Assembly: GCA_013695115.1 (NCBI GenBank)
Contig: JACDBD010000436.1
Location: 1-10,702, forward strand
Reading direction: 5' to 3'
Length of the DNA: 10,702 nt
DNA from: Actinomycetota bacterium
Lineage (GTDB): Bacteria; Actinomycetota; Acidimicrobiia; IMCC26256; JACDBD01
Position 1 is the stretch's first letter. The number at the start of each line of letters is the position of its first letter. The notes under the pieces were generated by a model. That model was given only the letters and a program-made list of their open reading frames with translations. It searched no databases and had not been told where the DNA came from. Positions 1 to 7,355 of the stretch are shown here, piece by piece. The position numbers and the translations under genes are program-made.

Positions 1-1
1 C

Positions 2-559
2 CCGGTGTGGATCTGGGGGCCGTTCGAGCCCGCGGCGGTGAGCGCGGGCTCGCAACCCGACTGGTACGTCGGCTGGCTGGAGGGATCGCTGCGGCTGTTC
101 CCGGCGTGGGAGACCCGCCTGTTCGGCTTCGAGATCCCGAACCCCTTCTACTCGGGCGTCGTCATCCCCGGGATCACGTTCGGCCTGTTGTACGCGTGGC
201 CGTTCCTCGAGGCGCGCGTGACGAAGGACTACGAGGAGCACCATCTGCTCGACCGGCCGCGCGATCGGCCCGTGCGTACCTCGATCGGCGTCGCCGCGCT
301 GACGTTCTACATCGTGCTGTTCGCCGCCGGCGGCAACGACGTGCTCGCGGCTCGCTTCGATATCTCGGTGAACCTGATCACCTGGGTATTCCGGATCTTC
401 CTCCTCGTGTTGCCGCCGTTGACCGCCTTGCTCACTTACCGGCTGTGTCGCGAGCTCCAAGCCCGCGACCGCAACAAGCCGCGGCCCGTAGCGGTGCTCG
501 AACGCACCGAATCCGGCGGCTACGTCGAAGTGGAGGAGCCGGCCGCGCCGAAGACTTAG
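2..559 (+). CDS. qcrB: Cytochrome bc1 complex cytochrome b subunit, C-terminal part (5' end outside window)
   Basis: The frame is open from the window edge, so only the last 185 residues are present. QcrB is the membrane cytochrome b subunit of the menaquinol-cytochrome c reductase. The fragment begins just before the Qo-site signature: SAGSQPDWY contains PDWY, the actinobacterial form of the PEWY motif of cytochrome b. Three hydrophobic segments follow, at fragment residues about 47-66, 92-110 and 124-147, then a charged cytoplasmic tail. The heme-ligating helices must lie upstream, off the window. The usual partners (Rieske QcrA, diheme QcrC, CtaE) are expected upstream, which is inference. 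The GTG at 5 is only an internal codon. The TAG stop overlaps the stop of the convergent MOSC gene, so no separate terminator fits here. Family assignment is confident. Confidence 0.93.
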   Translation, partial: PVWIWGPFEPAAVSAGSQPDWYVGWLEGSLRLFPAWETRLFGFEIPNPFYSGVVIPGITFGLLYAWPFLEARVTKDYEEHHLLDRPRDRPVRTSIGVAALTFYIVLFAAGGNDVLAARFDISVNLITWVFRIFLLVLPPLTALLTYRLCRELQARDRNKPRPVAVLERTESGGYVEVEEPAAPKT

Positions 560-1089
560 ACCTTGCGGACCGGGTCGCCCACCCGCACCGTGCCGGCCGT
601 GACGATACGGGCGTTCACGCCCCGGAGGTTGAGCTCGACGCCCTCGGGTGAGTTCACGAGGCGAAGGGCGTCGCGGCCGAACCGGGCGGCGAACTTGGAG
701 CAGCCGCGGTGGGGAGGCTCGGTGATCTCGATGACGGCCGAGCCGACCTCGAGGCGCGAGCCCGGAGGAAGGTTGGCGTCACCTAGGTCGAGGTCGACGT
801 AGAGCTGGTCACCGGCGAGCGGGCGGCGCTCCGGGTCGACGGCCACGAGGGCGGCGGCGCGGACGTTCATGACGGTCAGCTGCCGGTCGCGCTCGCTCCC
901 CCGTTCGCGCCAGCTGTCGCCGACCAGCCCCTCCTCGGGGGTGAGGACGGCTTCGTCGAGCAGCTCCCGCTCGTCCACCGCCGGCCGGCGAGCGATGAGC
1001 TCGACCCGCCCGTCGTCGGCCGGCGCGGCGCGGACCTCGTCGAGCCCGGCGAGGAGTGCGTCCGCGGTCAGGTGCTCCAGCTGCGCCAT
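556..1089 (-). CDS. MOSC domain-containing protein
   Basis: The product is 177 residues. A MOSC (molybdenum cofactor sulfurase C-terminal) fold is seen at about residues 45-172. It includes GDQLYVDLDLGDANLPPGSR near 93-112, the motif PPHRGCSKFAARFGRDA carrying the family's conserved cysteine at C130, then VNSPEG and LRGVNARIV. MOSC domains are known or proposed to carry or transfer sulfur through this cysteine to metal-sulfur cofactors; the substrate of this stand-alone member is unknown. I chose the ATG at 1089 because the longer reading frame back to 1131 would overlap the end of ctaF. From 1089 the gene starts 4 bases after the ctaF stop, so it is probably the last gene of the ctaC-ctaD-ctaF operon. 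Its role beside cytochrome oxidase is not evident. It converges on qcrB with overlapping stops. Confidence 0.87.
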   Translation of the reverse strand: MAQLEHLTADALLAGLDEVRAAPADDGRVELIARRPAVDERELLDEAVLTPEEGLVGDSWRERGSERDRQLTVMNVRAAALVAVDPERRPLAGDQLYVDLDLGDANLPPGSRLEVGSAVIEITEPPHRGCSKFAARFGRDALRLVNSPEGVELNLRGVNARIVTAGTVRVGDPVRKV

Positions 1090-1093
1090 GCGG

Positions 1094-1483
1094 TCATTCT
1101 GCCTGGCCGCGGCTCTCGGCCACGTACCCAATTGCCGCCAGGGCGAAGATGGCGCCCCCGAGCACGATCACCCAGACCCCGAACACGAACCCGGTCGCGA
1201 GAGCGGTGGCGCCGAACGCGAGGGCGAACGGCCAGATCGACGCGGCCGGGAACTCGGTGCGGGCGCCGGCGCCGTCGGCGATCGTCGCGTCGGGTCGGTC
1301 CTCGGGCCGAGGCGTGATGCGGCGTGAGATCAACAGCAGGTAGCCACCCGCCAGCAGACCGAGCAGCGCGCTGGCGGCCAGCATCGTCGTGCCCGCGTCC
1401 TCGTAGGCGGTGAACGCGTAGATCCCCCCGATCACGATGAAGAAGGCGGTCACCCCGAGGAAGAAGTACGCCTCGACCCTCAC
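1094..1483 (-). CDS. ctaF: Cytochrome c oxidase subunit IV, actinobacterial type (CtaF)
   Basis: The product is a 129-residue integral membrane protein with about four hydrophobic segments, near residues 5-25, 33-53, 82-100 and 101-121. A polar loop with an Arg/Pro/Asp-rich stretch separates the two pairs. The N-terminus ([14 protein letters not shown]), the length, and a position directly after ctaD fit the small subunit IV found in actinobacterial aa3 oxidases. There it is an accessory membrane subunit of the bc1-aa3 supercomplex without redox centres. The GTG start at 1483 was chosen because it overlaps the ctaD stop as GTGA, a typical translational coupling arrangement. The frame stays open far upstream only as an antiparallel shadow of ctaD. 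The MOSC gene follows after 4 bases. Confidence 0.9.
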   Translation of the reverse strand: MRVEAYFFLGVTAFFIVIGGIYAFTAYEDAGTTMLAASALLGLLAGGYLLLISRRITPRPEDRPDATIADGAGARTEFPAASIWPFALAFGATALATGFVFGVWVIVLGGAIFALAAIGYVAESRGQAE

Positions 1484-3162
1484 CGCGTCTGCACCCGTTG
1501 GCCATTCCCCCGTTCGGCGTGCGCGAACGCGGGCGCGTCGGGGTGACGGGCGTCCCAGACCGGCCGCTCGGAGCGGATCGGGGGCAACGAGTCGAAGTTG
1601 TGCTCGGGTGGCGGCGAGGTGGTGGCCCACTCGAGGGTCTGGCCGCCCCAGGGGTCGTCGCCGGCGGGCTCGCCATGCCGCCGCGACCGCCACAGGTTGA
1701 TCGCGAAGATCAGCACCGCGACCCCGATGATGTACGAGCCCACCGTCGAGATCACGTTGAGGGTCGTGAACCCGTCCGACGGCTGGTAGTCGTTCACGCG
1801 TCGGGGCATGCCCCGCAGTCCGAGCTCGTGCTGCACGAAGAACGTCACGTTGAACCCGATGAACAGCAGTGCGAAATGGATCTGGCCGAGCCGCTCGTCG
1901 AGCATCCGGCCGGTGAACTTGGGGAACCAGTAGTAGATCGCGCCGAAGCCGGCGAACCCGGCGGTGGCGAAGGCGACGTAATGCATGTGGGCCACGACGA
2001 AATAGGTGTCGGTCACGCTGAAGTCGATCGGGGCCATGGCCTGGAGCACGCCGGTGAGCCCGCCCAGCAGGAAAATGACGATCGCGCCGATCGCGAACAG
2101 CATCGGCGTCTGGTACGTGATCTGGCCCTTCCACATCGTGCCGATCCAGTTGAAGAACTTCACCCCCGTCGGCACCGCGATCAGGAGTGACAGCGCGCTG
2201 AAGAACGGGAGCAGCACGACGCCGGTGGCGAACATGTGGTGCGCCCACACGCCTACCGAGAGCCCGCCGATGGCCAGGGTCGCCAGGATGAGGCCCTTGT
2301 AGGCGAATACCGGACGCCGCGAGAACACCGGGATGATCTCGGTGATCACGCCGAAGAACGGCAGGGCGATGATGTACACCTCGGGGTGGCCGAAGAACCA
2401 GAACAGGTGCTGCCACAGCACGGGCGTGCCGTCCTCGGTGACGTCGAAGATGTGGGCTTCGAGGCGACGGTCGGCGAACAGCATCGCCAGCGCGCTCGTC
2501 AGCACCGGGAAGGCCAGCAGCACCATCACGCTGGTGACGAGCATGTTCCAGGTGAAGATCGGCATCCGGAACATCGTCATGCCGGGCGCGCGGAGCATGA
2601 AGATGGTGGTGACGAGGTTGACCGCGGTGAGCACCCCGGCGGTGCTCGTCACGATCACGCCCACGATCCACAGGTCGGGGCCGATGCCGGGCGAGTAGGT
2701 CGCGCCCGACAGCGGCGCGTAGGCGAACCAGCCGAAGCTGGCCGACCCGCCGGCGGTCAGGAAGCCCGAGATCATCACCGTGCCGCCGAAGAGGTACATC
2801 CAGTAGCTGAGGGCGTTGAGGCGCGGGAAGGCCATGTCGGGTGCGCCGATCTGGAGCGGGACGATGTAGTTGGCGAGCCCGAACGCGAACGGCACCGCGA
2901 ACAGGTAGATCATCACGCTGCCGTGCATGGTGAAGAACTGGTTGTAGGTCTCGGCATCGAGGAACTCCTGGCCCGGGTCGGCCAGCTCGGTGCGGATGGC
3001 GAGGGCGAGCAGGCCGCCGATGGCGAAGAAGATCAGCGACGTGACGATGTAGCTGAGGCCGATGACCTTGTGGTCGGTGGTCGTGATCCAGCGCAGCAGT
3101 CCCGTCGCGTGCGGGTGCGCAGGCGGGGACTCGGCTGGTGGGCGCTCGGCGGTGATCGTCAT
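1480..3162 (-). CDS. ctaD: Cytochrome c oxidase subunit I (aa3 type)
   Basis: This 560-residue polytopic membrane protein is the catalytic subunit that reduces oxygen to water and pumps protons. All expected ligands are present by motif: H80 (TMHGSVM) and H394 for heme a, H392 for heme a3 (VVAHMHYV), and H259, H308 and H309 for CuB. Y263 is in GHPEVY, the Tyr normally cross-linked to the CuB histidine. Proton-path residues are also in place: D109 (GAPDMAFPR), E261 of GHPEVY, and K335 in PTGVKFFNW. The N-terminal tail is Pro-rich, and a soluble tail of about 65 residues follows the last helix near 490. The ATG overlaps the ctaC stop as ATGA, and its TGA overlaps the GTG of ctaF, so ctaC-ctaD-ctaF should be one transcript. 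No oddities were seen in the active site. Confidence 0.98.
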   Translation of the reverse strand: MTITAERPPAESPPAHPHATGLLRWITTTDHKVIGLSYIVTSLIFFAIGGLLALAIRTELADPGQEFLDAETYNQFFTMHGSVMIYLFAVPFAFGLANYIVPLQIGAPDMAFPRLNALSYWMYLFGGTVMISGFLTAGGSASFGWFAYAPLSGATYSPGIGPDLWIVGVIVTSTAGVLTAVNLVTTIFMLRAPGMTMFRMPIFTWNMLVTSVMVLLAFPVLTSALAMLFADRRLEAHIFDVTEDGTPVLWQHLFWFFGHPEVYIIALPFFGVITEIIPVFSRRPVFAYKGLILATLAIGGLSVGVWAHHMFATGVVLLPFFSALSLLIAVPTGVKFFNWIGTMWKGQITYQTPMLFAIGAIVIFLLGGLTGVLQAMAPIDFSVTDTYFVVAHMHYVAFATAGFAGFGAIYYWFPKFTGRMLDERLGQIHFALLFIGFNVTFFVQHELGLRGMPRRVNDYQPSDGFTTLNVISTVGSYIIGVAVLIFAINLWRSRRHGEPAGDDPWGGQTLEWATTSPPPEHNFDSLPPIRSERPVWDARHPDAPAFAHAERGNGQRVQTR

Positions 3163-3887
3163 CCGTCATCGCTCCCGGCGACCCGCTGGTCGGCCACCCA
3201 TTCACGGAAGTCGGCCATCGTGACCGCGTCGACCTCGAACGTCATCCTGGCGTGGTCGAGACCGCAGAACTCGGCGCAGCGGCCGGTGTAGCGGCCGACG
3301 TCGGTGACATCGACGTCGACCTTGTTGCTCACGCCCGGGATCACGTCCCGCTTGTAGAGGAAGTCCGGCACGTAGAACGAGTGGATGACATCGGTGGACG
3401 TGAGCACCAGCCGCACCGTCGCGTCGACCGGCAGCACCATGACCGGCGGGTCGTCGGGGAGCCCGGTGACGGTGATGTCCTCCTCCACGTAGTGGAACTG
3501 CCATTGCCACTGGAAGCCCTCGACCTCGATCACGAGGTCGGGGTCGGAGCTCAGCGCGTCGACATCGCGCTGGGTCCGGTACGAGAGCGCGAACAGGACC
3601 GCCACGATGAGCACGGGCACGGCCGTGTAGACGACCTCGAGCGGCACGATGTACTGGCGCTGCGTGGGGAGCTCGTCACCGCGGCGCCGGTAGCGGAACA
3701 CCGCCCACCCGATCAGCCCCCACACGATGCCGCCGACGACGAGGGCGGCGATCATCGACCCCCGCCACAGGTCGAAGATGTCTCGGCCCTGCTCGCTCGT
3801 GCCCTCCTTGCCCGCGTGGTCGACCAGCCCGCAGCCTCCCAGCGCCACGAGGGTGAGGAGCAGCACGGTCGATCGGAGCGTCGGCAC
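3159..3887 (-). CDS. ctaC: Cytochrome c oxidase subunit II, lipoprotein with CuA site
   Basis: This 242-residue protein accepts electrons from cytochrome c and passes them to subunit I. It begins with a lipoprotein signal (hydrophobic stretch 8-17, lipobox ALGGC, lipidated C19). Two transmembrane segments follow (about 45-64 and 84-103), then an extracytoplasmic cupredoxin domain. The CuA site is complete: H169 ([11 protein letters not shown]), C204, E206, C208, H212 and M215 in [12 protein letters not shown], with the standard 35-residue spacing from the first His. The aromatic patch FQWQWQF at about 125-131 is the electron-entry region. The GTG at 3887 fits the signal peptide; no in-frame ATG or GTG is visible just upstream, and no clear Shine-Dalgarno site either. 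It is the first gene of the leftward oxidase operon. Confidence 0.97.
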   Translation of the reverse strand: MPTLRSTVLLLTLVALGGCGLVDHAGKEGTSEQGRDIFDLWRGSMIAALVVGGIVWGLIGWAVFRYRRRGDELPTQRQYIVPLEVVYTAVPVLIVAVLFALSYRTQRDVDALSSDPDLVIEVEGFQWQWQFHYVEEDITVTGLPDDPPVMVLPVDATVRLVLTSTDVIHSFYVPDFLYKRDVIPGVSNKVDVDVTDVGRYTGRCAEFCGLDHARMTFEVDAVTMADFREWVADQRVAGSDDG

Positions 3888-3949
3888 CGGCGCGGAGGCT
3901 ACCCGGCTGCCTTCGTTGACACGCCTATGCGCCCAGTCGAAGATGACCC
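3888..3949. promoter_or_regulatory. Divergent promoter region between ctaC and the DUF2207-like gene
   Basis: This 62-base gap must hold promoters for both flanking genes. On the plus strand, TTGACA at 3916-3921 is followed after 17 bases by GAAGAT at 3939-3944, a weak -10. That would start transcription close to the GTG at 3950, so the mRNA would have little or no leader. On the minus strand, TAGCCT (3901 down to 3896) lies 8 bases before the ctaC GTG, again suggesting a leaderless start; no convincing -35 goes with it. These are motif matches only. The -35 hexamer is perfect but both -10 boxes are degenerate. Confidence 0.4.
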
Positions 3950-5407
3950 GTGCTCTCGACCGGCTGGCTGATCGCCCAGTCCTCGACGGAGAGCGAGGGT
4001 TTCTCGCTCCCGATCCTGGCGGCCGCGGCCGCCGCCGGGCTCGCGTGGCTGGCGGCCGCGCTCGTGCTCGCGGTCATGCGGCGCGTCCCGCACCTGGAGG
4101 CCGCTCAGGCGACGCAGGAGCTTCCGGCCGAGTTGCCCGCGGTCGCCAACCTGCTGTGCAACGACTTCGAGCTCGGCAGCGAGGCGGTGCCGGCGACGCT
4201 GCTCGACCTGGCCGCCCGCAAGGTCGTGACGCTCGAGGAGATCCAGCCCGGCCGCACGATCTGCCGGGTGCGCCGGCCGAGCGTCGAGGGCCTCACCGAG
4301 TTCGAGCGCCGGGTGCTGGCGGCGATCGTGACCAAGGCCATCGACGGCGTCGTGCCGGCGGACGCGCTCACGACCGGCCCGGAGGACGCGTCACGTGGGT
4401 GGCAGCGCGACTACCGGAAGGAGGTCATCGCCGAATCGAAGTCACGGGGTCTCACCTACGACCGCTGGCCGGCGGGGATCGTCGGGTTCGTCGGGCTGGG
4501 CGCGCTGGTGGTGTTCGGGCTGCTCTGGACCGCGGGTGCGGTGGGCGGCGAGACGACCGGCGACGAAGGCGTCCGGACGATCGTGGCCGGTGGGATCGCG
4601 GTGGTCTCGATGCTCGCGATCGCGGGAGTCGCGGGCCGCTGGGGCCGGTCGCTCGCGCAGCTCCCGACCGACGAGGGCGAGCGGGCGGCGGCGGTGTGCC
4701 TCGGGCTCCAGCGCCATCTGCACGAGAACGAGAACTTCGACGAGGTCCCGCCGGCCGCGGTCGTGATGTGGGGTCGCCACCTCGCCTACGCCACCGCCCT
4801 CGGTGCGGCCCAGACGTGCGTCGCCGCGCTGCCCATGGGCGCCGAGGACGACCACCATGCTTGGAGCCGGTTCCGCGGTCAGTGGCGCAAGGTGCGGGTG
4901 CGCTACCCACGCGCCCTGCCCCCGGGGTGGGGCAAGCACCCGGCGTTCGCGTCGTTCCTCGCGGTGTTCTGGGGCGCCGCCGCCGGCGCGGCGCTCTACG
5001 GGCTGCGGCTCGTGGCCAACGCCGACCCGACCCCGGACCCGACGTTCACGCAGGAGCAGCTCGACTGGATCGGGCGGGCGGCGCTGATCGCGTGCATCCC
5101 GTTCGTCGCGCTGCTGGCGTGGGCGCTGTACCTGCTGATCGAAGCGGTCCCCGACCTCTGGCGGAGCCGCGAGGTGACGGGCGAGATCGTGCGGGCGCGC
5201 CGGCGGCGGCAGGTGTTCCAGCAGTCCGACGAGGACAATCCGAAGTACTGGTACTACCTCGCCATCGACGACGGGAGCGACAACGCCCTGCCGGCGTTCC
5301 GCGTGCGCTCGGTCCTCTACAGCTCGTGCAACCAGGGCGACACCGTCACCGCGGTTGTCACCCCGAGCCTCGGCTATGTGCGCGAGCTCACAGCGGCTCG
5401 CGGCTGA
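3950..5407 (+). CDS. Multi-pass membrane protein, DUF2207-like without the secreted domain
   Basis: This is a 485-residue membrane protein of unknown function. Hydrophobic segments lie at about 18-43, 174-197, 209-228, 333-356 and 375-400. Residues 62-130 (LPAVANLLCNDFELGSEAVP, then ATLLDLAARKVVTLEEI and LTEFERRVLAAI) resemble the winged-helix-like cytoplasmic region of DUF2207 (YciQ-type) proteins. So does the later VVMWGRHLAYATALG, which matches the family's W...YAVALG-type motif. The large N-terminal extracytoplasmic DUF2207 domain is missing: only about 17 residues precede the first helix. A soluble C-terminal domain (about 408-485, with YWYYLAIDDGS, RVRSVLY and QGDTVTAVVTPSLGYV) looks like a small beta-barrel and is also unassigned. 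The GTG at 3950 is the first start after the ctaC promoter region. The stop is 8 bases from the convergent mrp stop. The family link is from pattern memory and moderately sure; no function is assigned. Confidence 0.8.
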   Translation: MLSTGWLIAQSSTESEGFSLPILAAAAAAGLAWLAAALVLAVMRRVPHLEAAQATQELPAELPAVANLLCNDFELGSEAVPATLLDLAARKVVTLEEIQPGRTICRVRRPSVEGLTEFERRVLAAIVTKAIDGVVPADALTTGPEDASRGWQRDYRKEVIAESKSRGLTYDRWPAGIVGFVGLGALVVFGLLWTAGAVGGETTGDEGVRTIVAGGIAVVSMLAIAGVAGRWGRSLAQLPTDEGERAAAVCLGLQRHLHENENFDEVPPAAVVMWGRHLAYATALGAAQTCVAALPMGAEDDHHAWSRFRGQWRKVRVRYPRALPPGWGKHPAFASFLAVFWGAAAGAALYGLRLVANADPTPDPTFTQEQLDWIGRAALIACIPFVALLAWALYLLIEAVPDLWRSREVTGEIVRARRRRQVFQQSDEDNPKYWYYLAIDDGSDNALPAFRVRSVLYSSCNQGDTVTAVVTPSLGYVRELTAARG

Positions 5408-5415
5408 CGCACCGC

Positions 5416-6573
5416 TCAGATGATCTTGAGCTCGGGCCGGTAGATCTTCCTCGGGGCGAGCTCCACGTCGATCTGCTCGGCGATGCGGAAGAACGCCTGC
5501 GACGCCTCGTCGTCCGGGTTGGTGACGACGATGGGATGGCCCTCGTCGGCGCCGATACGCAGCTCGGGCACCAGCGGGATCTGGCCCAGCAGCGGCACCT
5601 CGAGCTGCTCGGCGAGGAGGCGACCGCCGTGCGCGCCGAACAGCTCGTACGCCTTGCCGTCGTCGCCCCGGAACCACGACATGTTCTCGATGACGCCCAG
5701 CAACTCGAGATTGACCTTCTGCGCCATGTAGGCGGCGCGCTGCGCGACCCGCTGCGCCGCCGGCTGGGGGGTGGTGACGATGATCACCTCGGCGCGCGGC
5801 AGGAACTGGGCCATCGACAGCGCGATGTCGCCGGTGCCGGGAGGCATGTCGACGACGAGGAAGTCGGGCTCGTCCCAGCGGACGTCGGTGAGGAACTGCT
5901 CGAGCGCCTTGTGCAGCATCGGCCCCCGCCAGACGACCGGCTGGTCCTCGCGGGCGAAGAATCCCATCGAGATCAGGCTCACGCCGTTGGCCTCGGGCGG
6001 CAGGATCACGTCGTCGATGACGACGGGGGGCCGGTCGATGCCGAGCATGCGCGGCATCGAGAACCCCCACACGTCGGCGTCGACCGCCGCGACCTGGTGG
6101 CCCCGCTGCGCGAGCGCGACCGAGAGGTTGGCGCTGACCGACGACTTGCCCACCCCGCCCTTGCCCGACGCGATCGCGAGTACGCGGGTGCGGGCGTCGG
6201 TGAAGGGGTTGACGCGTGCCGGTTGGCCGTCGGCGCCGGCAGTGGTGTGCTCGGACCGCAGCTGCTCGGCGAGCCCCTCGCGCTGCTCGTCGCTCATGAC
6301 CGTGAGGTCGACGTCGACCGAGCTCACCCCGTCGAGCGGGCTGACCGCGTCGGTGACTCTCTTGGTGATCTCGGCCTTGAGGGGGCAGCCGGGCACTGTC
6401 AGCGCCACGGTCACCTTGACCGCGCTCCCGTCGATCGCGACCTCCTTGACCATGTCGAGGTCGACGATCGATTTGTGGATCTCGGGGTCTTCGACCGGCC
6501 GCAGGGCCTCGAGGACGTCAGCTTCGTTCGGCAACGGGCCTCCCGGGCACCGGGACATTTCCACTACGGACAT
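5416..6573 (-). CDS. mrp: Mrp/ApbC family iron-sulfur cluster carrier ATPase
   Basis: This 385-residue cytoplasmic P-loop ATPase belongs to the family that binds and delivers Fe-S clusters. Residues about 15-95 form the N-terminal MIP18/DUF59 domain, with PGCPLK carrying C63. The ATPase domain follows, with the deviant Walker A SGKGGVGKSS (136-145), DADVWG (165-170), VDMPPGTGD (241-249) and VIENMSW (294-300). Where E. coli-type Mrp has a CPxC cluster-binding pair just after ENMS, this protein has FRGDDGKAYELFG, so the CxxC is absent. From memory, mycobacterial Mrp also lacks it. The tail PRKIYRPELKII extends past the usual end. The ATG at 6573 is used; ATG 6558 (MSRCPGG) is a reasonable alternative. 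The gene is divergent from the SufR-like regulator across 15 bases and shares its promoter palindrome. Confidence 0.94.
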   Translation of the reverse strand: MSVVEMSRCPGGPLPNEADVLEALRPVEDPEIHKSIVDLDMVKEVAIDGSAVKVTVALTVPGCPLKAEITKRVTDAVSPLDGVSSVDVDLTVMSDEQREGLAEQLRSEHTTAGADGQPARVNPFTDARTRVLAIASGKGGVGKSSVSANLSVALAQRGHQVAAVDADVWGFSMPRMLGIDRPPVVIDDVILPPEANGVSLISMGFFAREDQPVVWRGPMLHKALEQFLTDVRWDEPDFLVVDMPPGTGDIALSMAQFLPRAEVIIVTTPQPAAQRVAQRAAYMAQKVNLELLGVIENMSWFRGDDGKAYELFGAHGGRLLAEQLEVPLLGQIPLVPELRIGADEGHPIVVTNPDDEASQAFFRIAEQIDVELAPRKIYRPELKII

Positions 6574-6590
6574 AGGTAGAATACCCGTGT
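6570..6590. promoter_or_regulatory. Imperfect 21-base palindrome over the mrp / SufR-like divergent promoter (candidate operator)
   Basis: The sequence reads ACA-N2-GGTA-N3-TACC-N2-TGT, centred on 6580. Seven of nine position pairs per arm are complementary. It covers the -10 box of the rightward gene, the start codon region of mrp, and the first bases of the rightward GTG. This is the size and symmetry expected for a dimeric winged-helix regulator. The adjacent SufR-like protein is the obvious candidate binder, by inference from position only. Confidence 0.55.
6577..6583. promoter_or_regulatory. Two-way -10 element (TAGAAT on plus, TATTCT on minus)
   Basis: On the plus strand, TAGAAT at 6577-6582 matches TATAAT at five of six positions and lies six bases before the GTG at 6589, so the rightward transcript is probably leaderless. 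Read on the minus strand, TATTCT (6583 to 6578) keeps the key T, A and final T. It would start transcription at about 6571-6573, at or just inside the first mrp ATG. No good -35 box is seen on either strand. Overlapping reverse -10 boxes are a recognised form of bidirectional bacterial promoter. Confidence 0.5.
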
Positions 6591-7338
6591 GAGCGAGGCC
6601 ATCTCCCAGCCGGGCCCCCAGCCCGACCTCAGCGCCGACGAGTTCAGCGCGGCGGTGAGCGCCGTCACCAGCGCATTCGGCGACCCGACCCGACGCGACA
6701 TCTACCTGTTCGTGCGGGACGCCGCCGGCGTCACCGCGTCCGAGGTCGCCGAGCGCTTCGACCTCCACCCCAACGTCGCCCGCCACCACCTCGAGAAGCT
6801 CGCCGGCGGCGGGTACCTCAACGTGGAGCTGGCCCGCCACGAAACGGCGGGGCGGCCGTCGAAGCGCTACCACGCCGCCGATGTCGGCACCGCCCTCAGC
6901 TTCCCGCCCCGGCGCGACGAGCTCCTCGCCACCCTGCTGGCCCGGGCGCTCGAACTGCTCGATGCCGACCAGGCCGCGGCCATGGCCGACGAAGTCGGGT
7001 ACGAGTACGGCTTGGCGCTGGCGGCCCGCATGGCCCCGGTGACGACCGGCGATCCCGGCCTCAGCGCCCACAAGTCGGTTCGGGCCGCGCTGGCGGTCGT
7101 TGCCGACGCCCTCACCGCCCACGGCTTCGCCGCCCACACCGAGAAGCGGGGCCGGTTGTCGGTCATCGTGGCCGAGCAGTGCCCGTTCGGCGACGCGGCG
7201 ACCCGCTACCCGCACGTGGTGTGCGCGGTCGACCGGGGGATGATCCGGGGCATGCTCGCAGGCCTGTATGGCGAGACCGACCCGCGGTTCACCGAGACCC
7301 GGCCCTCCGGCGACGACCACTGCGTCGCCCGGGTCTAG
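6589..7338 (+). CDS. SufR-like winged-helix transcriptional regulator with cysteine motif
   Basis: The product is 249 residues. It has a winged helix-turn-helix at about 30-95 (DPTRRDIYLFV, VTASEVAERFDLHPNVARHH, LEKLAGGGYL, wing GRPSKRYH), then a C-terminal sensor-like domain. The only three cysteines are C198 (AEQCPFGD), C212 (PHVVCAVDRG) and C245 (GDDHCVARV). Their spacing is C-x13-C-x32-C, in the region where SufR repressors of the COG2345 type bind an Fe-S cluster. SufR proteins repress Fe-S assembly genes while holding a cluster, so this is likely a cluster-sensing regulator; that is inference from motif and neighbours. The GTG start at 6589 fits a leaderless transcript. The cysteine desulfurase begins 17 bases after the stop, and mrp is divergent. 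A general ArsR/MarR-like role without a cluster is the alternative. Confidence 0.85.
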   Translation: MSEAISQPGPQPDLSADEFSAAVSAVTSAFGDPTRRDIYLFVRDAAGVTASEVAERFDLHPNVARHHLEKLAGGGYLNVELARHETAGRPSKRYHAADVGTALSFPPRRDELLATLLARALELLDADQAAAMADEVGYEYGLALAARMAPVTTGDPGLSAHKSVRAALAVVADALTAHGFAAHTEKRGRLSVIVAEQCPFGDAATRYPHVVCAVDRGMIRGMLAGLYGETDPRFTETRPSGDDHCVARV

Positions 7339-7355
7339 TACCCCGCTGGCGCGCC

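Noticed and set aside
1094..3205. Minus-strand 703-codon frame containing ctaF
   Set aside because: Only its last 129 codons are CtaF; the rest is an out-of-frame shadow of ctaD. The GTG at 1483 overlapping the ctaD stop is the natural start.
3911..3942. CTTCG ... CGAAG inverted repeat between ctaC and the DUF2207-like gene
   Set aside because: Five-base arms 22 bases apart are too weak to claim as an operator or terminator.
3727..6579. Very long plus-strand open frame (about 950 codons)
   Set aside because: It crosses ctaC, the DUF2207-like gene and mrp in shadow frames; the translation is Arg/Gly/Ala-rich without motifs, a usual effect of high GC.
7179..7355. Longer start for the cysteine desulfurase at 7179
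   Set aside because: It overlaps the regulator by 160 bases and the extra residues are unlike the family; NifS-type proteins begin close to the YLDHA motif.
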